NCBI GenBank assembly: GCA_034670405.1
Contig: JAXDDX010000327.1
Coordinates: 62,001 to 126,000, forward strand
DNA length: 64,000 nt
Direction: 5' to 3'
Source of the DNA: Hoplostethus atlanticus
Lineage: Eukaryota; Chordata; Actinopteri; Trachichthyiformes; Trachichthyidae
Positions 51,041 to 63,004 of this stretch are shown here, in pieces (within the stretch, counting starts at the first letter, position 1; each line of letters opens with the position of its first letter). Position numbers and translations under genes: made by a program. Below the pieces are notes generated by a model. It made no database searches. It was not told the DNA's origin and saw nothing but the letters and a program-made list of their open reading frames with translations.

Positions 51041-52735
51041 ATAGATAGATAGATAGATGGATGGATGGATGGATGGATGGATGGATGGATGGCTCTTTGT
51101 TGTCCCCAAGGGGAAATTGCATGCAGCAGTACAAAGCAAGAGAGAGGCACACATCACTATACAATAAACAAGTTCGGATAAAGGTTGTATAAAAAATCCC
51201 CAAAATTCGAGCTTCTCAGCCCGTTCATCTCATCATAGAGGGGGCTCTCCAAGATGGATCTGATTTTAGACCTCATCCTCCCCTCAGCTCCTCCAGGCTG
51301 TCCAGGCTTTCCCACAACTGAACCAGCTTTCTTGACCAGTTTGTTGATCTTGTTGGCATCCTTTGCCTTGATGCCACCTCCCCAATAGACCACAGCAAAG
51401 AAGAGTGCACTGGCCACCACAGTCTGGTAGAACATGGAGCAGCCTGTTGCACACATTGAATGATCTGAGTCTCCTCAAGAAGTACATTCTGCTCTGACCT
51501 TTCCTGTAGAGGGCATCAGTGTTGTCTGACCAGTCCAGTTCATTGTTGAGGTGCACCCCCAGGAACTTGTACGATTCCACCACCTCCACCTCCTTGCCCT
51601 GGAGGTTCACAGGTGGTGGTGGTTGCCTCTTGTTCTGACGGAAGTCCACCACGAGCTCTCTTGTCTTGCTGACATTGAGCTGTAGGTGGTTGTCGTCGCA
51701 CCATCAGACGAGCCTCTCCACCAGACTCCTGTACTCATTCACATTGTCCTCGTTGATGCAACCCACGATGGATGAATCATCAGAGAACTTCTGAAGATCA
51801 GTAGACCCAGAATTGAATCTAAAGTCTGAGGTGTAGAGGGTGAACAAGAATGGCGACAGTACTGTTACCTGGGGTACACCCGTGTTGCTCACCAGCGTAT
51901 CCGACATGTTGCTCTGTAGACGAACAAACTGCGGCCTGCTGGTGAGGTAGTCCGTAATCCAATGTGCTATGGCATGGTCTACCTGCATGGCTGCAAGCTT
52001 CTCTGCAAGCAGGAGATGCTGGATGGTGTTGAATGCACTGGAGAAGTAAAAAAACATGGGCCCCAGGCCTCTCCAGGTGAGAGTACGCCTTATACAGCGT
52101 GTAGGCGATGGCATCATCGAAGGGGTGCCTGGTATGCGAACTGTAGGGGGTCCAGAGAGGCTGCCACTAGTGGTTTCAGGTGCTGCAGGACGAACCTCTC
52201 AAGGGTCTTCATAATATGAGAGGTCAGTGCCACTGGTCTGGTCATTGAGGGCGCTGGGGCATCCCTTCTTGGGCACGGGGATGATGCATGATGTCTTCCA
52301 CAGCGGGGGTACCATTTGTAGGTCCAAAGAGAGGTTGAAGAGGTGCTGGAAGACAACACCCAGCTGGTCGGCACACCCCTGCAGCACTCTGGAACAGACG
52401 CCATCAGGGCCAGCAGTCTTGCCGGGGCAGAGCCTCCTTACCTCCCTTCTCACCTGGCTGGTTGTGATAGGCTGGCTGGTCTTCATACCATTCCACACCT
52501 CCTTCACACTGTTCTTCTGAAGTTGGTTCTCAGTCCTCTCCCTGTATGTGCCCTTGGCCTCCCTAATCTTCCTCTTTAGCTCTCTTTGGATACATGTGAC
52601 CTTCAGCAGCAGTTTGATGTCTCCATTAATCCAGGGTTTATTGTTGGGGAAGCAGTGGATTGTTTTGGAGGGGACAATGTTGTCTGTGCATAAGTTTATG
52701 TAATCAGTAATACAGTCTGAGACCGTTGCAATGAG
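51035..52735 (-). mobile_element. Rex1/CR1-like LINE, RT region, minus strand, decayed
   Basis: Read on the minus strand from 52735: ITTSQVRREVRRLCPGKTAG, PDGVCSRVLQGCADQLGVVF, MVPPLWKTSCIIPVPKKG, then FYFSSAFNTIQHLLLAEKL (motif A region), TGVPQVTVLSPFLFTLYTSD (motif B, mutated), KFSDDSSIVGCI (motif C F-S-D-D), VVESYKFLGVHLNNELDWSD, RMYFLRRLRSFNV and ALFFAVVYWGGGI. Multiple frameshifts break it. The 3' end at the low-coordinate side has 'gtccccaaggggaaattgca' and a (GGAT)/(GATA)n tail at 51040-51090. The clade label is from memory. Confidence 0.8.
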
Positions 52736-53239
52736 GGGTCAAAGGTTGAGCCTCCTATCGTGATAATGAGTCACTAGAACCTCACTAGAACCTCTGTAGA
52801 ACCTCACTAGAACCTCACTAGAAACTCTGTGGAACCAATGTGCTTTGTAGTATTTCCATCTACTTTGGCCTTTGGCACAGTTGTAGTCAAGGAGTTGGAG
52901 AACAGATCCAGGAGCATCTCTGACCATGGGGTTATTGTTATCATGGTGGTATTAACTTAGGCCAGGATATTTCTCCTCAGTTTACTTGGGCATGGTAATA
53001 GTTACCAGGATAACTGATGTAGGCTCCCAATGGTATTATATATGCAGAGAGGCCAAGGTCATGCGTATAGGCCTATTCTTGATTTGTTTTGGGCGTCATT
53101 CCAGGGAGGACACCCTGAAACCCGAGGATGGAGGGGGATAAGCAGCATACACCTGGCCTCAAAGCTAACATCATGAAGTCCCTTTCATAGGTGTCATCTA
53201 CTGAGATGTGTAAGCTCTGAACTCAATTCTGGTAAATGT
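52736..53239. other. Intergenic; short CTAGAACCTCA repeat
   Basis: Five copies of an 11-13-bp 'actagaacctc' unit at 52770-52830. Nothing else supported. Confidence 0.45.
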
Positions 53240-53445
53240 GTACATTATCAACAGATTATCAATAGCCTTATTAACAGATTACCAATAGCCTTATCATCAG
53301 GTTATCAATAGCCTTACTAACAGATTACCAATAGCCTTATTATCAGGTTATCAATAGCCTTATTAACAGGTTATCAATAGCCTTATTAACAGATTAGCAA
53401 TAGCTGTATTAACAGGTTATCAATAACCTTATTAACAGATTAGCT
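53240..53445. repeat. Tandem repeat, about 21-bp unit
   Basis: About nine copies of 'aacagattaccaatagcctt' with 'ggttatc' variants. Confidence 0.9.
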
Positions 53446-54019
53446 GCTGCATCCACTACTGGACCAAAATATAAAATCAGTCACATATTGATGAATGTAT
53501 TGTCCAAACTTCATCTACATTGAATACCCAGGTTGTCACCACAGCAACGTCTGGTCTGTCTACCGGCACAGAGACACACGCCAATGGTACCAGTTTGGAT
53601 AAAACATGTGATACAGGTCAACTGGGAGGGGTCACATGAAAACGTACCAAATACTGGTCTGCCTTTGCAAGTTCTCTGATGTCCTAGCGTTACATGAATG
53701 AATCTCTCAGATGTTACAACAGAAGCCAGTCCCAAGAGGTATTTTGGCCACGTGGTATGCCGTACCCAAAACAAAACGTAGGGACAGAGAGAGCCTTGTG
53801 CTACTGTGACTAGCGTTTTCCTCTTACATTAACTGGGAAACGTAAACGTAAACAAGTTAACTTGTGAAATGTTCACATTTACCAGAAGAGAGGGAAATGT
53901 ACACATTTAACTTGGAAAATGTTCACATTTACCATGAAACAGTAAATTTGTATGTATTGTGAAATGAATACATTTCAATGTATACATTTACCAATTTCCT
54001 AGATTTACTGTAACATATA

Positions 54020-55020
54020 CACCGATCAGCCATAACATTAAAACCACCTGCCTAATATTGTGTAGGTCCCCCTCGTGCCGCCAAAACAGCTCTGACCCGT
54101 TGAGGCATGGACTCCACAAGACCTCTGAAGGTGTCCTGTGGTCTCTGGCACCAAGACCTTAGCAGCAGATCCTTTAAGTCCTGTAAGTTGCGAGGTGGGG
54201 CCTCCATGGATCGGACTTGTTTTTCCAGCACATCCCACAGATGCTGGATCGGATTGAGATCTGAGGAATTTGGAGGCCAAGTCAACACCTTGAACTCTTT
54301 GTCATGTTCCTCAAACTATTCCTGAACAATTTTTGTAGTGTGGCAGGACGCATTATCCTGCTGAAAGAGACCACTGCCATCAGGGAATACCGTTGCCATG
54401 AAGGGGATGTACTTGATGTAAAAGAAAATGAGACCAGGCCACCTTCTTCCATTGCTCCATGGTCCAGTTCTGACGCTCACGTGCCCATTGTAGGCACATT
54501 CGCTGCTTTCGCAGCATGAGTACTCTGACCAGTCTGCGGCTACGCAGCCCCATACACAGCAAGCTGCGATGCACTGTGTGTTCTGACACCTTTCTATCAT
54601 AGCCAGCATTAACTTTTTCAGCAATTTGTGCTACAGTAGCTCTTCTGTGGGATCGGACCAGACGGGCTAGCCTTCTCTCCACACGCTCCCTTGGGCGCCC
54701 ATGACCCTGTCGCCGGTTCACCGGTTGTCCTCCCTTGGACCACTTTTGGTAGGTACTGACCACTGCATACCGAGAACACCCCACAAGACGTTTTGGAGAT
54801 GCTCTGACCCAGTCATCTAGCCATCACAATTTGGTCCTTGTCAAAGTCTCTCAGATCCTTACGCTTGCCCATTTTTCCTGCTTCCAACACATCAACTTCA
54901 AGAACTGACTGTTCACTTGCTTCCCAGTATATCCCACCCCTTGACAGGTGCCTTTGTAACGAGATAATCTATGTTGTTCACTTCACCTGTCAGTGGTTTT
55001 AATGTTGTGGCTGATCGGTG
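54020..55020 (-). mobile_element. Tc1/mariner-type transposon, complete ends, dead transposase
   Basis: The inverted ends CACCGATCAGCCATAACATT and CACCGATCAGCCACAACATT are flanked by TA on both sides (54018-54019 and 55021-55022), the canonical Tc1/mariner target. Length is 1001 bp, close to intact size. A degenerate transposase frame occupies 54052-54872 on the minus strand. Confidence 0.9.
54052..54872 (-). pseudogene. Tc1/mariner transposase pseudogene
   Basis: The start MGKRKDLRDFDKDQIVMAR is followed by an in-frame TGA and then frameshifts. Helix-turn-helix part: GCSRYAVVSTYQKWSKGG, GHGRPRERVERRLARLV, ATVAQIAEKVNAG. Catalytic part: FQQDNASCHTTKIVQE with the second Asp and SSDLNPIQHLWDVLEKQ, where the family's usual Glu (IEHLWD) is Gln. 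It ends RAVLAARGGPTQY and a stop at 54052. The stop, the frameshifts and the changed catalytic residue each make it inactive. Confidence 0.85.
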
Positions 55021-55039
55021 TATATGTCATTATCAATAC

Positions 55040-55750
55040 CCTCCATACCATCTAAACCTGTCCAAACCGTTCTAAACCATCCAAAACTGTCAAAACCTTC
55101 CAAACCATTTAAATCTGTCCAAACCCTTCCAAAACATCTTAACCTGTCATAACCATCTAAATCTGTCAAAACCCTTCTAAACCATCTGAATCTGTCCAAA
55201 CCCTTCCAAACCATCTAAACCTTTCCAAACTGTTCTAAACCATACAAATCTGTAAAAAACCTTCCACACCATCTAAACCTGTTCGAACCCTTCCAAACCA
55301 TCTAAATCTGTCCAAACCCTTCAAAACCTTTCCAAACCCTTTCAAACCATCCAAACCCTGCCAAAGCATCTTAATCTGTCAAAACCCTTCTAAACCCTTC
55401 CAAAGCCATCTAAAACATGTCCAAACTCTTCCAGACCATCAAAATCTGTCCAAACCATTTAAACCTTTCCAACTCATTCTAAACCATCCAAATCTGTCAA
55501 ACACTTCCAACCCCTTCCAAACCATCCAAACCTGTCCAGACACTTCCAAACCATCTTAACCTGTCCAAACCCTTCCAAACTATCTAAACCTGTCAAAACC
55601 CTTCCAAATCATCCAAATCTGTAAAACACCTCCAAATCCTTCCAAACCATCTAAATCTGTCCAAGCCCTTCCAAACCATCTAAATCTGTTCAAACCCTTC
55701 TAATCCATCTAAACCTGCCCAAGCCCTTCCAAACCAACCTGTCCAAATCG
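55040..55750. repeat. Minisatellite of CCAAACCCTTCCAAACCATC units
   Basis: About 28-bp units 'ccaaacccttccaaaccatc' + 'taaatctgt', diverged, with the sub-word 'aaacc' every 10 bp. Confidence 0.9.
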
Positions 55751-55846
55751 GTTCAATCTCTGCTGTCAAACAACATCATTTAGTGTCATGTTGAGTCTTA
55801 TAATCAGATTTTTCTGCGAGGGATTTTGTTTTGATGTGCAAGTAAC

Positions 55847-56320
55847 ATGTCTGGTTGTCTTGCAGGAGCCCAGGCTAAACTGGATTTGATTTTGCAAGAG
55901 GTTGCCAGGGAGATGCGTCTTGTGGCAGATACACAAAATTTTGTGCAGGGCATTTCAGTTGCAATAGGGGAATCATCCAAATGCAAGGCACTGTTCCGGT
56001 CACTTTTTGGAGTGGAGGAGGTTGTTTTCAACTTATTATCATTGTGCCCAACAAGATGGGCTGTGCGAACAACGGTTATTAAACATGCGTGTCCATCATA
56101 TGCAGTTGTTTTGGAGACGCTTAAACTGCTAGAGCAAGACAAAAGAGTGAGTTATCTTGCCTGTACCGACAGGCAATGGAGGCAAGGACATATTTGTTTG
56201 AACCATGTGAAGCGGTGGCCAAAACACTCCAACACAAACAGGCAAGTGCCAGGGGTGCACTGGAGTGTATTGTTGCCCTCAGACAACACATGGATGACAT
56301 GAGAAAAAATTAATGTGTAT
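55847..56320 (+). pseudogene. hAT transposase (ZMYM1-like) fragment, one frameshift
   Basis: The frame reads AQAKLDLILQEVAREMRLVA, LFRSLFGVEEVVFNLLSLCP then TRWAVRTTVIKHACPSYAVV and LETLKLLEQDK. 'L-C-P-T-R-W-x-V-R' is a hallmark of hAT/ZMYM1-like transposases. At about 56145 the reading shifts by one and continues as ARTYLFEPCEAVAKTLQHKQ and ALECIVALRQHMDDMRKN to a stop near 56311. N-terminus and BED/TTF fingers are absent. A 'tgtcttgcag' just before could be a native acceptor. Confidence 0.75.
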
Positions 56321-57279
56321 AAGAAATTGTGACTAAAGTGAAAACTTTTGTACGTTTGGAGCCTTCAAAAAAGGTAGGACATCATTTTGGTATTGTTGGT
56401 TAGTTAAATTGTTATTACTTTAGAACGTGAATGATCATTGTATTAAATGTTGGTGATCCCCAAGTTATGAATTAACACCCTTCCACCATCCATATCTAAT
56501 GAACAAGGGATACAAATTTGATTTGGATCTATTAACGTAATTGGGATGCACAGTGTCAGTGTGTGTGCCTATGTGCAACAATGCACGTCCATATAGTGCT
56601 GATAAGTATAAGCTGCTGCTGTGCTCTCGTCTTGATATTGTGGAGACCAGCTTCCTGCTTTAGGAGGTCATGTGTAAGTGTATTTACGCTACCATGCGCG
56701 TTACCACCACACACACCAGTCAGAAACTGGTCGCTGTTGGCTGAAGTATTATGGGATGTACTGTAGTCATGCACTTTGGTCGGTGGAAGAAAATGTTTCC
56801 TGTCCTGGGCAAAGGATTGATGACAATATGAGCAGGACACACACATACGCATACCGCACACACACACACACACACACAAACTAAGGTCATGTCGACAGAA
56901 ACAAAGGCAGCTCAGTCTGGCTAGTTCTGTTGACACACTGACAACAGAATATATGGACTGGTAGAGAGAACACACACACACACACACACACACATACATA
57001 CAGCCCAGCAGTCAGACAGTAAACACAACTTTATTAGTGACACAATGCTTCACACAAAACAATAAGAAATAAAAGCTAAAATAGATTATACATATGAAAA
57101 ATATAAATTGTACATGTAATAGAATAATAATCTAGATTAATAGAATAGAGAAAATGCTGATTCGGCACCAGAAAGGCCGGTGGATGTTGAGGTCTAAGAG
57201 AAGCTGCACATTAGATTAATAACTTCCTGGTTTGAACAGGAAGTTCATTTTCAACTAAGAAACATGAGATGAAACTTTA
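56321..57279. other. Intergenic with (CA)n, no gene seen
   Basis: (CA)n at 56858-56878 and 56970-56994. A short frame at 56999-56556 is low-complexity. Confidence 0.5.
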
Positions 57280-60176
57280 AAGGGGGGGTATTTTACTCAT
57301 TTTGGGCTATTTAAAACTGTTTCCAGGGGTCTTGACAAGATGTTTTTGAAGTCTATATCAAACAAAAATCCTAAAACCAGCTTCTGTGGTGTGTGTTTCA
57401 GTCTCTCATTTTCTCCATTGTAAAGAACAGACTGTTTTGAGGGCGTGGAGGTTGTATGTAATGAGCACTGCTCTGATTGGCCGCCTCACGCCTCACTCAC
57501 GGCGTGAGGCCGTACATGTTTGAGTCTGACCCAGAATGGGAAGAGGCAGCTGAGCGGTTCCACTTAGTTTCTCAATGATAACAATTCTGTGTAATATTGT
57601 ACTTTGTTTTGTGTATGTGGGTGTGTGAGCGACACTCTCTGCTGTAGCCGGTCTGTTTATGGCTCATGTCCATAAGCTTATTGAATAGTGACACCCAGCT
57701 GATCCTGTCATTTCCCCCCTCTGACACACAAGTGGAGGCACGCATTGCTGCATGTCTGGCAGACATCTCGGAGTGGATGTCGATGCACCACCTGAAGCTC
57801 AACTTGGACAAGACTGAGCTGGTGTTCCTCCCGGGGAAGGGCTGTCCGCACCGAGACCTGGCCATCACCATTGATAATGCTGTGGTGACGTCAACTCGGA
57901 CTGCGAGGAATCTGGGTGTGACCCTGGACGACCAACTGTCGTTCTCGGCAAACATCGCATCAGTGACACGCTCCTGCAGATTCCTCCTCTACAACATCAG
58001 GAGGATTCGCCCCTTCCTCACTGACAACGCAGCGCAGGTGCTCATCCAGGCTCTTGTCATCTCCCACCTGGACTACTGCAACTCCCTCCTTGCTGGTGCC
58101 CCGGCGTCTGCCATCAGACCTCTGGAGCTTGTTCAGAAAGCTGCAGCTCGTCTGGTGTTCAACCGCCCCAAGTTCTCCCATACAACTACCCTTCTCCGTT
58201 CTCTACACTGGCTCCCTGTAGCAGCTCGCATCCAGTTCAAGACCCTGGTGCTAGCCTATAGGGCAGTCAAAGGAACAGCTCCTTCTTACCTCCAGGCTAT
58301 GGTCAAGCCTTACACCCCCGCCCGACCACTTCGCTCTGCTGCCTCGAGGCGACTGGTTGCCCCGTCGCTCAGAGGTCCCTGGGGGCCGATCTACACGGTC
58401 ACGGCTCTTCTCTGTTCTGGCCCCGCAGTGGTGGAATGAACTCCCCACTGATGTCAGGACAGCAGAGTCGCTGCCCATCTTTCGCCGCAGGCTGAAAACC
58501 CACCTCTTCAGGAAACACTACCCTGACCCTTCCTCTTAGCCTTGCCTATTTGTCATCAATTATGTGTCTGAGCTCTTGTTTATTGGCTCTTGTTTATTTG
58601 ATACACTTATTTGTCTTAGCTCTTGTTTATTTGGTTCACTTATTTGTCTTAGCTCTTGTTTATTTGGTTCACTTATTTGTCTTAGCTCTTGTTTATTTGA
58701 TTCTCTTATTTGTCTCATTTGTTTAAGATAAAGTAGGTTGCTAACTTATTGCACTCTTACCTTAACACTAGTTATGCTCTTAGTTGCTTGTTTAGGAAGG
58801 AAATGCACTTACGATTTCTGGTGACTAGTACTTTTCTTGCCTACCTATGTTGAATGCACTTATTGTAAGTTGCTTTGGATAAAAGCGTCTGCTAAATGAC
58901 TGTAATGTAATGTAATGTAATGAATACAACTTGCAGACAAGCTAGGATTGACAATTTTGTTGAGCTAGTTAGCCAATATATTATTGCAGCGCAGCGCACA
59001 CAACCAAACGCGATTGTACTAATGGTGGCTAAAGTTTACCAAGCCTGACACGTTCGACAGACCTATAAAACAGACACTGGTCCCAACAAATAACTTTAAG
59101 ATGAGTCCTGACTCCAAGCAATAACTTTAAGATGAGTCCTGACTCCAACCAATAACTTTACTTTTACTTTACTTTACTTTTAATGACTCCAGCTTTAGTT
59201 TTCTTACTTCTTCCAAGCCCTACAAGCCCGTGGCTAGCCCCGGCTAGCTCGTTAGCTAACCAGCAGTCGAATATACTAACCAGACTAATTTGGTAAATTA
59301 AATCAAAACATGGTGACACTTACAGATTCCAAGTTTGCAGATGGGTCACGTACCTTATGAATTGCTCCATCTTTAAGCTTCAATTTAGATGATAATCCTG
59401 CCGTTGCTCAAGCAGTCTGAGGACTGATCATCACACACAGAAGAAATGAGCTAACTGTAGCCGAGCTAACTGTAGCCGTTGAAGTTAAAAATAAAATGAA
59501 TCCGCTCTGTTCTGGCATTTTCGCGTGTTAGGAGACTGTGGATCTATGTTGCTGCCTGCATCCTACAACATAATAACTGGAGAGTTGATATATCGCCGTA
59601 GATATGTTGTTGTTTTAGTTCCACTGGTCGCAAAGTAATGGAGCATTCCTGTGTACTCGGAAAAAACGGCGTCCGAATGTGATATGCGCCGATTCTATTC
59701 ACTAATGGCGCTGTAGTAGTTGATGTTGAGTTTAGATGCTTGTAACATTCTGAGACTTGCCATTCAAACATGAGTTTGCTGAGGGCGATTATGTTTTCCC
59801 GAGCAGATGCACTGGAACACATTTAGATTGGAAGTTAGGAATACCGACTCGGAATTATCGATTTCTGAGTACAATGGAATGCACCATAAACAACGGCTTG
59901 CACTGCCGAGAGCTGCATTTTGAGACGAGGTAAATGGGAGTGGTTGTTCACCTGGGCATGGGCATGCTCTGAGAGGGGTTGGATTATGTTAAGAAGCGCC
60001 CGTTATGACGTCCAAAGGGGCTACTTTCTGATTTTGCACCGTTTTTGGAAAAAGGAAAATACAGAAAAACGGGTTGACTTCCAGATTTCATATTTTCTCG
60101 GCTACTTAGGTCAACGATAACCTGTGGAACATGTATAAGGGCCAGGAATAAGCCGTTTTCCATAATATGACCCCTT
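57280..60176 (-). mobile_element. Second copy of the 1.8-kb TIR element, inverted, with L2 insertion
   Basis: 57280-57687 and 58922-60176 are the reverse complement of 16250-18070. They start AAGGGGGGGTATTTTACTCA and end CATAATATGACCCCTT, with TTTA/TTTAA outside. The hairpin near 57440-57510 is shorter here. An L2 copy splits it at 57689-58921. Confidence 0.85.
57689..58921 (+). mobile_element. 5'-truncated L2 LINE with 6-bp TSD
   Basis: It begins inside RT motif C (TGACACCCAGCTGATCC, just after YAD) and runs collinear with 41137-42340 to the (TGTAA)n tail. TGAATA flanks it at 57682-57687 and 58921-58926. The intact ORF2 tail reads LNLDKTELVFLPGKG to SLRGPWGPIY, then shifts frame near 58375 before resuming ELPTDVRTAESLP to FRKHYPDPSS (stop at 58537-58539). 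Two or more extra 'cttatttgtcttagctcttg' units occur in its 3' UTR relative to the 41-kb copy. Confidence 0.92.
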
Positions 60177-60354
60177 TAATGATCCCTGTGCTCAAAATGA
60201 AATGATTCAGTTTGGTTTGAAGTGGGATCAAAGATGATCTGTAGAATATCGATCAGTGGAGATCATTAAGAACACAATACACAGACTCATAATGTAGAAT
60301 AGGTCATATTGACCTATTGGTATTTTAATGTCAAAAAGTTCCATATTGTTGCTT
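60177..60354. other. Short unique spacer
   Basis: No feature recognised. Confidence 0.4.
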
Positions 60355-60810
60355 TAACAGACAGACAGGGAGACAGACAGACAGGTAGACAGACCAAAAG
60401 ACAGACAGACAGACAGGTAGACAGACAGACAGACCAAAAGACAGACAGACAGACAGACAGGCCAAAAGACAGACCGACAGAGAGACAGACAGACAAAAAG
60501 ACAGACAGACAGACCAAAAGACAGACAGGCAGACAGACCAAAAGACAGACAGACAGACAGGCCAAAAGACAGACAGACAGAACAAAAGACAGACAGGTAG
60601 ACAGACAGAGAGAGACAGACAGACAGACCAAAAGACAGACAGACAGACAGACAGACATACCAAAAGACAGACCGACAGACCGACAGAGAGACAGACAGAC
60701 AGGCCAAAAGACAGACAGACAGAGAGACAGAGAGACAGACAGACAGGCCAAAAGACAGACCGACAGAGAGACAGACAGACAGGCCAAAAGACAGACAGAC
60801 AGAGCAAACT
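60355..60810. repeat. (CAGA)n with CCAAAAGACAGA units
   Basis: Long (CAGA)n interrupted by 'ccaaaag', 'gtag' and 'gagag'. The Lys/Arg/Asp/Gln-rich plus frame (60309-60821) and Cys/Leu/Ser minus frames are artefacts. Confidence 0.95.
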
Positions 60811-60861
60811 ACCTGCTCTGATATCTGACTGAAGGTTACAGGTAGCTGTGTGTGTGTGTGT

Positions 60862-60977
60862 CTGTGTGTGTGTTGTCATGCAGTCAGCTTAGTTGGAGGA
60901 ACAGGAGACACGCTTATAGAAACGCTTTCATGAAGTCGCTAACATTCACTGTCCTTCATACTCACTGCAACCTGAGC

Positions 60978-61008
<31 letters not shown>

Positions 61009-61081
61009 AGTTTTATCCCTCCATTAGCAAACCGGAGGTGAGGTTTACGTTTCTGGGAAGCACAGAGATTTACACACTTAG

Positions 61082-61112
<31 letters not shown>

Positions 61113-61228
61113 GGCTTAGAGAAATATTTCCTTTAAGTGGTAGAATAAGGTTAAAACAGGAGATGTTTGTCATTCTTTGTCCTTAAATGTCAGTTTATCG
61201 GCCAAACTGTTAGAATATACCTTCATCT

Positions 61229-61259
<31 letters not shown>

Positions 61260-61385
61260 GCTCAGGTTGCAGTGAGTATGAAGGACAGTGAATGTTAGCG
61301 ACTTCATGAAAGCGTTTCTATAAGCGTGTCTCCTGTTCCTCCAACTAAGCTGACTGCATGACAACACACACACACACACACACAG
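60862..61385. repeat. Foldback: about 125-bp unique inverted arms within (GT)n/(CA)n
   Basis: The unique core 60871-60978 (gttgtcatgcagtcagctta ... caacctgagctg) is repeated inverted at 61257-61364 without visible mismatch. Both arms are bounded by (GT)n or (CA)n. Spacer about 225-250 bp. Confidence 0.93.
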
Positions 61386-62125
61386 TATATATGTAATATG
61401 CTATTAGCTATGTTAGCTAACGTTACTGTATTCTATGTATGTAATATGCTATAAGCTATGTTAGCTAACGTAACTATTCTATGTATGTAATATGCAATAA
61501 GCTGTTAGCTAATGTTACTGTATTCTATGTATGTAATATGCAATAAGCTATGTTAGCTAACGTAACTGTTCTATGTATGTAATATGCTATTAGCTATGTT
61601 AGCTAACGTAACTATTCTATGTATGTAATATGCTATAAGCTATGTTAGCTAACATTACTGTATTCTATGTATGTAATATGTATTCTATGTATGTAATATG
61701 CAATAAGCTATGTTAGCTAACGTTACTGTATTCTATGTATGTAATATGCTATTAGCTATGTTAGCTAATGGAACTATTCTATGTATGTAATATGTAATAA
61801 GCTATGTTAGCTAACATTTCTGTATTCTATGTATGCAATATGCTATTAGCTATGTTAGCTAACGTAACTATTCTATGTATGTAATATGCTATTAGCTATG
61901 TTAGCTAACATTACTGTATTCTATGTATGTAATATGTATTCTATGTATGTAATATGCTATTAGCTATGTTAGCTAACGTAACTATTCTATGTATGCAATA
62001 TGCTATTAGCTATGTTAGCTAACGTAACTATTCTATGTATGTAATATGCTATTAGCTATGTTATCTAACGTAACTATTCTATGTATGTAATATGCTATTA
62101 GCTATGTTAGCTAACGTTACTGTAT
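61385..62125. repeat. Minisatellite, about 50-bp unit (ATGCTATTAGCTATGTTAGC)
   Basis: About 14 copies of 'tatgtatgtaatatgctatt' + 'agctatgttagctaacgtaa' + 'ctattc'. The core 'gttagctaac' is palindromic in each unit. Spacers are not unique, so it is not a CRISPR. Confidence 0.93.
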
Positions 62126-62485
62126 TTTCCATAGAACAGATGAACTTAACTAGAGATCATATTCTAATAAACTGATCAATAATTACTAAACTTTTAGTAA
62201 TTAATAAAATGTGAATGAACTGTAAATGTATTATTACTTCAGACTGGATGATCTAAAAGCCTCCTCAGTAAAACAAACGTAAACATGTAAACCTGAACAT
62301 GTTCAAATGTGAGCTTCTCTTTTCTCTGTGTGAACAGACAGAATCTGATCTGCTGCTGGAGAGGAAACATGGCAGGACCAGATGATGAGTGACAGGATGA
62401 CCTGAGAAGGTGAGAGACTCGTTAGCAGGGCTGGCCCAGTGGCATTCTGGGTAACAAGACACCAGGTGACATTTAGCTTCTGAAA
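62126..62485. other. Intergenic, no gene seen
   Basis: AT-rich, then ordinary sequence. No supported exon. Confidence 0.4.
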
Positions 62486-62765
62486 CTTGAGGGAGCGACA
62501 GAGACAGAGAGACAGAGACAGAGGGACAGGGAGAGAGACACAGAGAGAGGCAGAGAGAGAGACAGGAAGAGAGGGAGAGACAGAGAGAGAGACAGGGAGA
62601 GAGACAGCCAGAGAGAAAGACAGGGAGAGAGAGAGAGACAAGAAGAGGGAGAGAGAGAGACAGACAGAGAGAAAGACAGGGAGCGAGAGAGAGACAAGAA
62701 GAGATAGAGAAAGAGGGAGAGAGAGAGAGAGAGACAGGGAGAGAGAGACAGACAGAGAGAAAGTG
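62486..62765. repeat. (GA)n-rich microsatellite
   Basis: GAGA/CAGA mixture of about 280 bp, followed by (GT)n at 62824-62850. Confidence 0.9.
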
Positions 62766-63004
62766 ATGAGCAAAAGAGGATGGATGCCAACATGTTGGCT
62801 TCATTTCCACACCTCCACCTCCTGTGTGTGTGTGTGTGTGTGTGTGTGTGACCACCCACCAGAGTTGTGTGTCACATCAGCCTCCCTGCTTGGCTTTATA
62901 AGACAACAAGACAACACACAGGTAGAGACACAGACAGACAGACAGATAGGCAGGACGTAGAGTTCCTCACCTTTGACCTTTGACGCACATCCTCTCGCTC
63001 TGAT

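Noticed and set aside
60309-60821. 170-codon basic/polar frame and its minus-strand Cys-rich counterparts
   Set aside because: Translation of (CAGA)n microsatellite.
61385-62125. Regularly spaced palindromic repeats resembling a CRISPR array
   Set aside because: The spacers are themselves repeated, no cas genes are present and the genome is clearly vertebrate. It is a minisatellite.
62265-62960. Long Leu/Ser and Arg/Glu frames on both strands
   Set aside because: Translation of a (GA)n/(CAGA)n tract.
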